From contig NZ_PITQ01000004.1 of assembly GCF_002834385.1 (NCBI RefSeq), positions 1-64,000 of the forward strand: 64,000 nucleotides of DNA. The letters are read 5' to 3'. Each line of letters starts with the position of its first letter. Within the stretch, counting starts at the first letter, position 1. The stretch is from Rahnella sp. AA. Lineage in GTDB: Bacteria; Pseudomonadota; Gammaproteobacteria; Enterobacterales; Enterobacteriaceae. Shown here piece after piece: positions 1 to 8,343 of this stretch. The notes below the pieces were generated by a model that worked only from the letters and a program-made list of their open reading frames with translations, was not told the DNA's origin and made no database searches. Both the position numbers and the translations under genes were made by a program.

Positions 1-224
1 GATTTACGGTATTAGTTCGGATCTGAGCTGCCGGTAAATTTGTATGATAAAAATCAAGACAATTATTTTTTAACCTCAATTCGGAGATAGAAACTTGATG
101 TTAATTAATGTAATAACGTTTACGGAAGAATCACATAAAACCGTGCATTTTTAATTCAGGAAAACTAATAAAAAGAGTGACAAGCGTATTCTCTGGAGCG
201 ATGAATATCATCAGGAGATAAACA

Positions 225-428
225 ATGAATATCCAGAGTAACCTTTTTGCAAGCATCATGCTCGTTCTGTCAGTGTTCTCTTCAGCACAGTCCATCCCTC
301 TTGCCCGAGCGTTTCATCCTGAGGTTCCCATTCACCACCCTGCCGTCGTCAACTGTTCCGATAGTGCAGAGTTACCCGATGAGAAAATCGTCTTGCCGGT
401 ATCCCAAGCATCACGAATGCATTCCTGA
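225..428 (+). CDS. Small predicted secreted protein, unknown
   Basis: This 67-residue ORF starts at an ATG preceded by a clear AGGAG ribosome site at good spacing, which is the main reason to accept it. Residues 1-22 look like a signal peptide (short polar start, hydrophobic run, AQS before a likely cleavage). The remainder is short and matches no family I recognise. The overlapping +1 frame runs on to about 507 and contains Cys/His pairs (a CRNC and a KHHEC), so an ancestral longer zinc-binding protein broken by a frameshift is possible. Function is unknown. Confidence 0.4.
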   Translation: MNIQSNLFASIMLVLSVFSSAQSIPLARAFHPEVPIHHPAVVNCSDSAELPDEKIVLPVSQASRMHS

Positions 429-927
429 AACACATCTTCTTGAAGATGGGATCTGGTGCAGAAATTGCAGGCACCTCTCCCCGGTTTTGTCTTCTCAATT
501 TTTATAGCTCGCTACGACTCAACGGCCGTTATTTAGATATGAGGCAAGGTATTTCTTAAGATTCAACCAAGCGTTAAAGAGCGGACAAAATCGATCAGTT
601 CCTTGCTTTTCCTGAATTTCGGCCAGCAAAGCGTCTAAACTATTCATGGGGAAAGGATGTCGCCGGGCAAGGTGAGAGGCAATCGATGGTGGTTTTGTGG
701 TACATGACACAACATTCAATGAATCACATATAATACCCGAAAATTGGCACTTCCATTACTAAACAACCTTACTCAGAATTATAATTTATTACCCCACAAA
801 AAAATAATTCTTCATAAGCATCGGGTCGTCGAATACTGACGTAATTATAGAAATCAAATCAGAAACATCGCAAATTTAAAAACCACAGAACCAGCCCTGC
901 CATTAAAGCAAAGCTGATTTCGATAAA
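429..927. other. Intergenic, no convincing gene
   Basis: AT-rich sequence downstream of the small secreted ORF. A minus-strand 66-codon frame (519-719) has no ribosome site and no recognisable family. I see no repeat, tRNA or clear terminator. Confidence 0.4.
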
Positions 928-3522
928 TTAACTTCGCTTTCTAATTTTACCTTCAAGCTCAGTAAGAAATTCAAGGAATAAATTTAAATCACCTTCCACT
1001 TCATCAATTGTAGGATTAGGGCCTCCAACTGCTGCAGCACTGTCATGCCCTATGAAATAAGTACTACATTTAGACATGGCATCGTCCACTCTATCTATAT
1101 CAGTTTGACAAATGTCCATAAGTTTAGATAACCGCTGCGTGGCAATGCCGCGTTCAAAACGTGTAACAACCTTGTTAAGTAATTTCTCCTCTACTAATCT
1201 CTCCCACGCCTCGCGCAAATAACTGTAAAACTGATAGCAAGAATTACGAAACTCAGATGTTGTAGTTGTATCACTTTTCTCAAGCCTCTTTAATTCTTGC
1301 AACTTAACTTTTAGTACGCCGTATCTAGCGCGCGTCGTCATTGCCTCCCAAGGGGCAGAATCTCTGACTATTCCTGCAAATTTACGTGAACGTTCTAATG
1401 CTATACTAGCATATACAGCATCTGTTTTTTCAGCAACCTCAAGTAATAATTTATAGAAAACGATGTTATGAGTTAGCACTACAACCTGACGATTCTTCGA
1501 CTCTAATACCAATCTCTGAGCCACCCGTCCACTCCATTCATGACTAAGGGAGTTGACTGGATCATCAAATATTACGGCCGATTTTCTCGAATCAGCTTTC
1601 ATTTCTGCTAAGAAACTAGCGATTGCAATACAACGTTGCTCCCCCTCACTAGCAACGCCCAGAGCACCAATAACATTATCACTTTCATCAGCCAATGATA
1701 ATTTAAATTGTTGGGCACCAGATCTATTCCGGGACTCAACTTTAACTCTAAAGCGTTCAAATCCAAAACTTTTCAATTCATTATCAAATGCAGAAACAAG
1801 TGGCTGTACTACTCCATGCCGATAGATGCCCGATGACAAATTTGAAATAGATGTGGTTCCACACTGAGATTGAATGGCTTCAAGTTTCTTTATTATTTTA
1901 TGTCTTCTCAAATTAGAAACAATATTATCATGATGGCTAGTAAAATACTTCATATCTTCAAGATGTGTTAAGCCTGCCTCTTTTTTTGAAATAAATTCCA
2001 AAAGTTCTTCATCGGATCTAACTGATAACAAACTCGCATTAATACCTTCAATAATTTTTTTTAGGCTTTCAAAGTAATCAAAATTCAAAGGGAGAATGGG
2101 TAGGTTTAGAACACCTGTTAGTATCGCTCTTCTACTCTCGAACTTCGAAACCAAATCAATAATTTCATTACCTATGGATTCGTATTCATTGTTCAATAGA
2201 GAAATAGCTGCTGGATAAGGCGATAGATCTAATGAAAGAGAATTTAAAGATTTTATCGCATTATCATAGTCGTCCGTTGCAGATTTCGCATCTTGAGCAG
2301 TTTGATCCTTTAAATATCTTGAAAGCATATCCATTCTGCTTTCACTCTCCTTACCAACTTCTTGCAAACAAACAGGGCAATACTCACCTTCAATCAGCGG
2401 GAAATGTTGGTGTTTCACATCGTGTTCAATGAACAGTTGAGTTGCTTGCCATAATTTCTGCCAATTTAAACCTGCAATATTTTCCAAAGGTAAATTTATA
2501 AGTGTTGCCTTGCGAAGCTCTTCAGATAAACCCTCAGCGCTATCCTTTTTTAGTTTAAGCGTACTCAGCGCATCAACAGCTTTGTCGTCCAGTAGATTTA
2601 TTGCCCTTTCGCAAAATGTCTTTAACGGTTCTATTACTGATTTTCTTTGCCGAAGATTATTTCTTAAGGCTTCTGCCGTCTGAGATTTATATCGTAGAAT
2701 CTCTCTTTTAAGAGGTTCTATTTTTTCAATTTCTTGCGGTGTTATACAATGATTTTTTATTTCAATTTCAGCTGTTTCGGCTGAAAGGTTACGCAAAAAG
2801 TTAGCTGTAACACTGGAAGAACTTAATCCTTCTAGTTTTACGAATCCATTACCAGGCATTAGGTCCTCTTCAATACGAGACTTAACGCTATTTATCGCAC
2901 TTACAAGCTCTGCAAGTAAATTCAAGCCGATTGGTTTGAAACCAAGAGCATCCTCTTTATTAACATAATGACTTGCAGATGAACTATCAAATACCCTTAT
3001 GGATTTTAATACTTCGATGCTAGGCGTATTTTTATTCCACGAGATAACCTCATCTTTACCATTAAGAGATACACCAATCTTAGCCTGAGGAGGAACCTGT
3101 TGCTTTGAGAATATATCCCCCATTATTTGCGGACAGTCCCCTCGGGTCAAGCATGTGTTTTTTAAAACACTTGAATAACTTGACTTTCCTGCACCGTTAT
3201 CACCATAAATAATAAACAACCCTTCATTAGGAAAGCTAATAGTCTGATTTTCTGCTAACAAACCAACACCCTTTATATCAGAAAGTGATTTTAATGAAAC
3301 TTCATATTGCTCAGATGTATAGCCAGAAAAATCCAATTGCTTTGATGATTCCTCAAATATATCATCAGGCTCAAGAAGACCATGCTCCATATGTGCGACC
3401 TTCAATATTTCATTTAAATCATCTTGCCTTAGAGTTCCATGCATTAATGTTAACTTTAAAGCATGCCTCCACCAAACTGGTTTTTTTTTGGACCAATCAG
3501 CAATACTCTCGATAGGTGTCAT
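928..3522 (-). CDS. PrrC/RloC-like AAA ATPase with zinc hook, probable anti-phage nuclease
   Basis: This 864-residue protein has the layout of the AAA_13 family that contains the anticodon nucleases PrrC and RloC. The Walker A GDNGAGKSS lies at 107-115. A CPVC zinc hook at 382-385 sits between long helical arms. The ABC signature ASEGEQR is at 624-630, Walker B IFDDP with a D-loop at 651-661, and an H-loop LTH at 683-685. After the ATPase come R770 and E774 (R-x3-E) and later H826, the same order as the Arg-Glu-His triad of PrrC/RloC, although here E and H are 52 residues apart. RloC enzymes cleave tRNA after DNA damage or infection. That activity is inferred here, not shown. It lies 220 bp downstream of the 966-residue gene on the same strand, in AT-rich sequence, and could be co-transcribed with it. 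Confidence 0.7.
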   Translation of the reverse strand: MTPIESIADWSKKKPVWWRHALKLTLMHGTLRQDDLNEILKVAHMEHGLLEPDDIFEESSKQLDFSGYTSEQYEVSLKSLSDIKGVGLLAENQTISFPNEGLFIIYGDNGAGKSSYSSVLKNTCLTRGDCPQIMGDIFSKQQVPPQAKIGVSLNGKDEVISWNKNTPSIEVLKSIRVFDSSSASHYVNKEDALGFKPIGLNLLAELVSAINSVKSRIEEDLMPGNGFVKLEGLSSSSVTANFLRNLSAETAEIEIKNHCITPQEIEKIEPLKREILRYKSQTAEALRNNLRQRKSVIEPLKTFCERAINLLDDKAVDALSTLKLKKDSAEGLSEELRKATLINLPLENIAGLNWQKLWQATQLFIEHDVKHQHFPLIEGEYCPVCLQEVGKESESRMDMLSRYLKDQTAQDAKSATDDYDNAIKSLNSLSLDLSPYPAAISLLNNEYESIGNEIIDLVSKFESRRAILTGVLNLPILPLNFDYFESLKKIIEGINASLLSVRSDEELLEFISKKEAGLTHLEDMKYFTSHHDNIVSNLRRHKIIKKLEAIQSQCGTTSISNLSSGIYRHGVVQPLVSAFDNELKSFGFERFRVKVESRNRSGAQQFKLSLADESDNVIGALGVASEGEQRCIAIASFLAEMKADSRKSAVIFDDPVNSLSHEWSGRVAQRLVLESKNRQVVVLTHNIVFYKLLLEVAEKTDAVYASIALERSRKFAGIVRDSAPWEAMTTRARYGVLKVKLQELKRLEKSDTTTTSEFRNSCYQFYSYLREAWERLVEEKLLNKVVTRFERGIATQRLSKLMDICQTDIDRVDDAMSKCSTYFIGHDSAAAVGGPNPTIDEVEGDLNLFLEFLTELEGKIRKRS

Positions 3523-3742
3523 ACAAGTTCCTTTAGTAATCTAATTGAGTAACCAAGAGCCGTTCTAAGGTAGAAACTATAAAACAAATACCCATATTAT
3601 TTAATGGTTTTTATCACAAAAAAATGACCCTGACCCAAAATCCTGCTCCATTCAGAAACAGAATTCCGGCATGATAATGACTCCCCTGTCGGCAGTCTGT
3701 CTAAAAGACTTGGCCAGAAAGTTATCGACATGTGGGCTTATA

Positions 3743-6643
3743 CTACTCCCACACGAAGATTTCCGAATGGTCTACATCGTCAACTCGTAGATTGAATCGC
3801 TGTTTTACAGTTTGCAATGTCATAGGATCATTGAGAAGCTCATGATCAGGGTTTAGGCCGAGAGACGACATAAGTAAAGGTGCGAATCCTAGCTCGAAAG
3901 CTGGCAAGTAGCTCAAATCAAAGTCCTCAGGCTTTAATGCTGACTCTGGAGTTTCAGTTTGACGTGAAATTTTGAGTAGTTCCTCAGAAACTTCGGGGGT
4001 GATCTTAACATTAATTTTTTCGGCACCTCTGACGTTCATAGCCAACCCGCTTGCTATGCAGAGTAAGTACCAATCCTTCATTCCATCAAAACGCAAGCTC
4101 TTAAAAAAGTTAGTAGCGAGTGCGTCAGTTAATAAGTTGCGCACTGTGTACTGAACATTTGGAATTGCAGCTTTGTATCTGTCTGAAATAATTGTCAGTT
4201 GCTTATTTCTGTCATAGATTGGCGCGATCCCGGAAAATTCAGGTAGGCAGCAGAATTCAGAACTTATGCCAGTGAATTCGAACGGTGTTTTGGAGCTAAG
4301 TTTGATCTTGTCAACAAAAGTACCTTTTGGTGTGAATTCCGATAATACTTCCTCATAGGATCGGAAGCTGAAGCCGATCTCCATAAAAGTTTTCCCCCAA
4401 GTGGTGGAATGCGACATAAAATCCCGAGTATTAAACAATGAGAACTTGCCAATTATTTGTACTAAAATTGTACTAAACCGATTTAGATTCAACTTAGATT
4501 TTGGTTTTTCTATGGGAAGATCAATCGTTAGACTCCATTCTCTGCCATCGAATTCAGCCTCTCCGATACTTCCGGTTTCATTTGAATTGGCTATTGAAAG
4601 CGCTAAGTTCAGATTCGTGGGTATCAGAACAAGATCAGCTTTTTCAATCGAAATTGCAGATAGCGCAATTTGGAGCTGTGACATGAACTCCTCAGCAGCC
4701 ACAGTGGTCACGTAGTCATTTTTGAACGTGCATCTCCAATTTATTCCTAAAGCAGCCCAGCGAACATCCCGAGTATCTGCCAAGTCCCCCCATGGTCGAT
4801 CAACGAGCATTACACTTATATCCGACGTTATATCCTCTATTGATCCGTTATTCCAAAACCCTAGACCGCTACTAATTGCGAATAAATCGCCAAAAACTTC
4901 AGTAGGCCATTCAGAAAAACCAGGCTCAAGGTTTTCGTAATGCTCCGGTGATTTTCTCTTAAGAAGACCGAGGAGCCCACAGATATGTCCAATATTTTCA
5001 GCTATTGGGCTGGAAGGCTTCACACTACCATGCAACAGCTCCGCCGCTCGTGATAGATAGGCGTAATGGGCAAATCCAACGAAATTTCCACTGCTATATA
5101 CTATCTCTGAAACTGATAACAAAGCATGAGGGAGGCATTGGCCCAATTCTTTTTTGGAGGGATTCGTAGACATCCAGGCGGCGGAAAGTGCGTAGTATTT
5201 TGCAGCATAGCAAAGACCTAAGGAGAGAAAAATTTCAGCCATCTTCAGCACAACTCGGATTAACGCGAGCTCATCGCCACCATTATAAAATAGCTTTCTA
5301 GCACGCTGGTATTCTTTAAGTGCACCAAGCATATCCTTTTTATTTTCATACTTATCCCCACGTTCTTCAGCATTTCCTCCCGCCTCTTTCGAACCCGAAC
5401 GTTTCGCTATCAATTCATCTAGGCGAGGGGCAATTTCAGCAAGCTCTGGAGGGTGTTCAAGTAAATCAAGAATATATTCATAATATGCATTAAATTCTTG
5501 AGTGGGGAAGAACTTTGTTTTTTCTGCCTCGTCAAGCATTCTATCCCAGTAGCCTGCGACGGTTTCGAGATGCGCTTTTCCTTCCTTGAATATTGATAAA
5601 TGTAAAATGCCTTGTAGTCGAAGTAGGTCAGCGCGGCGACCTGGGCCTAGCGCATCAATGGTACCAGTCTCGAAGATTGAAACTAGCCGTTCTTGGATCT
5701 TAGGTAAACCAGGTGCTGTGACAGGATAAAGCTTCGCGTCATTGGCCCCTATTAGGTAATTTCTAAGATTTACTGCATCCACTAGGTCACCTATTCCTAA
5801 GTGGTCTTCTAGATCTGAAAAGTAATCGAGAACTATTGTTTCGAGGTCATCAAATGAGGCCATCCCTCTGATCGAGGCTACAATTATTTCATAGCTCGCC
5901 CACCTATGAAGCTCACGTAGTGAATATTCCTCTCGATAGACCTGAAGTTTTTCGATCCACATTTTTAAATCAGGACGAGCGGCCTCATGGAATGTTGAGC
6001 GTCTTACGCCAAATTTCAGCTCGAAGAAATCCGAGTAACTGAATGGTAAAGGCTGCTTGTCTTTCCAATTTGCCACGAGCTCCTGATACCAGTCAGGGCT
6101 TTCATCTGATGCAGGCATTAAGTCAGAGGGTATCTGAAGATAGCTCTGTGCAATCCAGAAGGTATCACGATCGGATAACAATTCGGCAATTGCCGTTCCG
6201 TCAAATATTTGCAGGTCGATCCCCAAAGACTCTGCATCTTTCTGTAGTACGTGTCTCTTTGCAACTGGAAGATTTTCCTCGCAAAAGAACACCATGGCTT
6301 TATATTTATCAATAGCCCTCACCCTTTTGATTTCTTTTCTTATTTTAGGTGTGATTGTTTTTTGGAGCGAACATGCAAAGGCAATTTCTCGTTGTCCAGA
6401 TGCTAATCTTTGAAATGTGCTGTCAGGCGTTAAAGGGATATCGTTATAAGTTTTGAAGGTTTCAAAATCACGACCGCCATCACCACCGGCGCTTACAGGT
6501 CCGGTAGCCGGCAAAATATTGCTACATATGCGAACTCTTGCCAAATGCCTAGTGAGGTGCTCAAATTCATGATGGGCATTTTGAGCACCTAATTCTGAAA
6601 GCTGATATCGAATATATCTAGTTAACTCAAGAGGGTTTGTCAT
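3743..6643 (-). CDS. Putative PD-(D/E)XK-like nuclease fused to TPR-like repeats, defence candidate
   Basis: A 966-residue protein of unknown function. The N-terminus (about 1-110) carries a GGDGGRDFE segment at 53-61 followed by a hydrophobic strand ending in CSLQK at 91-95 and a basic helix, a pattern I associate with Mrr-like or other PD-(D/E)XK restriction-type folds. This is a weak motif-level call. The middle (about 425-500) is alpha-helical with alternating small and aromatic residues resembling TPR repeats. The last 450 residues are unrecognised. There is no signal peptide or membrane segment. It sits immediately upstream of the RloC-like ATPase on the same strand, so the two may form one system or be independent island genes. 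Codon usage is AT-rich like its neighbours and unlike the core genes to the right. Confidence 0.5.
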   Translation of the reverse strand: MTNPLELTRYIRYQLSELGAQNAHHEFEHLTRHLARVRICSNILPATGPVSAGGDGGRDFETFKTYNDIPLTPDSTFQRLASGQREIAFACSLQKTITPKIRKEIKRVRAIDKYKAMVFFCEENLPVAKRHVLQKDAESLGIDLQIFDGTAIAELLSDRDTFWIAQSYLQIPSDLMPASDESPDWYQELVANWKDKQPLPFSYSDFFELKFGVRRSTFHEAARPDLKMWIEKLQVYREEYSLRELHRWASYEIIVASIRGMASFDDLETIVLDYFSDLEDHLGIGDLVDAVNLRNYLIGANDAKLYPVTAPGLPKIQERLVSIFETGTIDALGPGRRADLLRLQGILHLSIFKEGKAHLETVAGYWDRMLDEAEKTKFFPTQEFNAYYEYILDLLEHPPELAEIAPRLDELIAKRSGSKEAGGNAEERGDKYENKKDMLGALKEYQRARKLFYNGGDELALIRVVLKMAEIFLSLGLCYAAKYYALSAAWMSTNPSKKELGQCLPHALLSVSEIVYSSGNFVGFAHYAYLSRAAELLHGSVKPSSPIAENIGHICGLLGLLKRKSPEHYENLEPGFSEWPTEVFGDLFAISSGLGFWNNGSIEDITSDISVMLVDRPWGDLADTRDVRWAALGINWRCTFKNDYVTTVAAEEFMSQLQIALSAISIEKADLVLIPTNLNLALSIANSNETGSIGEAEFDGREWSLTIDLPIEKPKSKLNLNRFSTILVQIIGKFSLFNTRDFMSHSTTWGKTFMEIGFSFRSYEEVLSEFTPKGTFVDKIKLSSKTPFEFTGISSEFCCLPEFSGIAPIYDRNKQLTIISDRYKAAIPNVQYTVRNLLTDALATNFFKSLRFDGMKDWYLLCIASGLAMNVRGAEKINVKITPEVSEELLKISRQTETPESALKPEDFDLSYLPAFELGFAPLLMSSLGLNPDHELLNDPMTLQTVKQRFNLRVDDVDHSEIFVWE

Positions 6644-6864
6644 AATCGTCTCAAATGTGGTTTAAATCTTAATCTGTCTATGGATTACTGTTGCATCTGT
6701 CCTGCAATAGTCCAACGGTCTGAGTCAAGAAATTACTCAAACTGTTTGAAAGAGGCTACAACGCTCTTAAACAAGTCAGACAAATTGTAAGCGCACCAAT
6801 TTTAGTTGCACGAACTTTCTTAGGATTCTCGGGTTCTCAGCCATCAGTTGATTCTCTTTCAGTA

Positions 6865-7085
6865 CTTGGTCATTCTGAAATCCACAAGAGCGTTTCGCTG
6901 TTATATTCATCCAGATCTCCAGGATTTCAAGTGCTTCATTCAGCGTACTAAACTGATAAAAATCCGTTTTTTCTGCCCGATACGGCAGACTGAGCTGTCG
7001 ATAATTACATTTAGTGTCGTTTTGCCCGCTTAATGCATTTCAACATAATGCCATGTGCTTCAGCCCAGAGTGCCAACGTCAGGGA
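6865..7085 (-). pseudogene. Decayed IS3-family transposase (OrfB) 3' end
   Basis: Read on the minus strand, one frame gives LTLALWAEAHGIMLKCIK (7070s down to 7020s), and others give STLNEALEILEIWM and DEYNSETLLW. These resemble consecutive C-terminal blocks of IS3-family OrfB integrase cores (WAEAHGI..., then ...NEVREI...W...YN.ERPH). They lie in different frames with stops between them, so the gene is dead. The rest of the element is not visible. Confidence 0.5.
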
Positions 7086-7341
7086 GACTAGCTAATGGCT
7101 ACTATCCATCCGCATCGTTCCGACACGTAAGAGCGCAGAATGCGTGCCATTTACCCTTGTGGGACGGGTTGTGTTGGGAAACGGTTAACCGGAACCAGAT
7201 ACGGGAACGGAAATCACGCGGGAGAAAAAACTGACACTGCATACCCGGACTTAGCGCCCCTTGCTCCGCAGGGGTGAAACAGTGTGGTAGTGTTGAGCCG
7301 GAGACTTGCACTGACAGGAACTTCTAGTAGGTGTTAGCATG

Positions 7342-7421
7342 CTATACGGCAGGATCGTCTACCGGGGTGGGGTCAGTCCAACTATATGGCAGGATCGTCT
7401 ACCGGGGCGGGGTCAGTCCAA
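7342..7421. repeat. Two tandem 40-bp repeats
   Basis: Units 7342-7381 and 7382-7421 differ at two positions. Each begins CTATAYGGCAGGATCGTC and ends GGGGTCAGTCCAA. Read on the other strand, the unit starts with TGGACTGACCCC, which resembles IS3-group terminal repeats, so this may be duplicated IS end sequence. With only two units and no spacer it is not a CRISPR array. Confidence 0.7.
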
Positions 7422-7542
7422 ACATCATTTTTGCCTCCAATTGATCTTAACAATTGTAATTTAGGCATTATGACAATAATTTTGATTTGACACAGCTTTT
7501 GTAAATAAAAATAACTAACATTATTGTTAAAAGGAGATAACG

Positions 7543-7816
7543 ATGGGCCTATACCCCCGAAGGGTCAGACTGGCGTAAATGGGATTTGCATGTTCATATC
7601 CCAGCCTCCGCCCTTGAATATCACTATAATAATGATTGATAAGTACATCCTACCAATATTTAAATTCTTGGTTTTGAGATTACCATCATAGGAATAACTG
7701 ATGACTACACAATAACAGGTTATGAGTTGCTAAGAACGCGTAAGGATTAATATTGGATAGATAATATTACTGAGAGACTTCCAAATATTGATTTCTCGCA
7801 TTACACCTCAAACTGA
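7543..7816 (+). pseudogene. Broken TrlF-like PHP/ATPase gene remnant
   Basis: An AAGGAG ribosome site precedes an ATG at 7543 that reads MGLYP. A run of five C (7554-7558) then throws the frame. With one C fewer the reading continues as EGSDWRKWDLHVHIPAS, the hallmark start of TrlF-type PHP-domain ATPases (WRKWDLHxH). A stop follows at 7637. Further on in the same frame comes ITIIGITDDYTITGYELLR, matching the next conserved block (IGITDY...GY). Stops at 7637 and about 7735 and missing sequence between the blocks show an old remnant. The large ATPase part is absent. Confidence 0.65.
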
Positions 7817-7880
7817 CATTAAACATTCAAGGCACAAACTCTGTCTCATCGAATATACACGCACTTTACATATGCAACTT

Positions 7881-7910
7881 TTTAAAGCAAATAATTTCAT
7901 TTGCTTTAAA
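7881..7910. promoter_or_regulatory. Perfect 12-bp inverted repeat upstream of mCpol gene
   Basis: TTTAAAGCAAAT (7881-7892) and ATTTGCTTTAAA (7899-7910) are exact reverse complements with a 6-nt spacer. They lie 62 bp before the mCpol start. The element could be an operator, a leader hairpin or a terminator isolating the operon from upstream reads. No long T-run follows on either strand, which weakens the terminator reading. Confidence 0.6.
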
Positions 7911-7971
7911 ACACTCATGATTGATATAATAATGTCTTAAATGCAATAAACCATAATGGATTGGAGTTAAT

Positions 7972-8334
7972 ATGTACATAGCGATAGATGGAGATGATGT
8001 GGGAAGAAAAATTACCTCATCATACTTATCAAATTCAGAAGAGAAATTAGCATGCATTAGCAACAAATTAAATGAAACAACAAAAAAAATATCCAACATG
8101 CTATTAGTCAATCGATTTGAGATAATTTTCCAAGCCGCAGATGGTGTTACAGCAAAAACAGACGATGATGTCGATGTCGACCTTAACATTGTATTTGATA
8201 AAATAAAATCCTACTCTTTTGACGGGATTACATTTTCGGCGGGTGTGGGAGCGAGTCTAAGAGAAGCCTATGTTGCATTATTAAATTCTAAAAGCAACGG
8301 TAAGAATATGATTTCCATTTACAAAGACATATAA
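7972..8334 (+). CDS. mCpol cyclic-nucleotide synthase (Panoptes OptS-like)
   Basis: A 120-residue minimal Cas10-like palm polymerase. It opens with the strand MYIAIDGDDVGRKI, where D6, D8 and D9 supply metal-binding acidic residues. A second hairpin reads FQAADGV (53-59) at the place of the Cas10 GGDD motif. The C-terminal block SAGVGASLREAYVALL with KSNGKN (107-112) matches the GGDEF/Cas10 ending. The size is that of the mCpol family. Family members in Panoptes systems make cyclic dinucleotides constitutively, which hold a membrane effector off. Removal of the nucleotide, for example by a phage sponge, triggers the effector. A GGAG ribosome site precedes the start. The effector gene begins 9 bp downstream. 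The pair is AT-rich and convergent with the CBASS operon. Confidence 0.85.
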   Translation: MYIAIDGDDVGRKITSSYLSNSEEKLACISNKLNETTKKISNMLLVNRFEIIFQAADGVTAKTDDDVDVDLNIVFDKIKSYSFDGITFSAGVGASLREAYVALLNSKSNGKNMISIYKDI

Positions 8335-8343
8335 TGGTGCGAA

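Larger units (their letters stand above)
6644..7542. other. 900-bp mosaic without intact genes
   Basis: This gap contains a degraded IS3-type transposase end (about 6865-7085), a more GC-rich patch without a credible ORF (7085-7330), and a 40-bp tandem repeat (7342-7421). The short frames at 6848-7033 (+) and 7102-7311 (-) have no ribosome site and overlap the decayed material. Confidence 0.5.

Noticed and set aside
519-719. 66-codon minus-strand ORF
   Set aside because: No ribosome site at either possible start and no family resemblance.
7102-7311. Minus-strand 69-codon ORF in the GC-rich patch
   Set aside because: No ribosome site, no recognisable family, and the surrounding DNA is transposon debris.
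7342-7421. Tandem 40-bp units considered as a CRISPR array or a type III toxin-antitoxin repeat RNA
   Set aside because: Only two contiguous copies, no spacers, and no toxin or cas gene beside them; IS-end sequence fits better.
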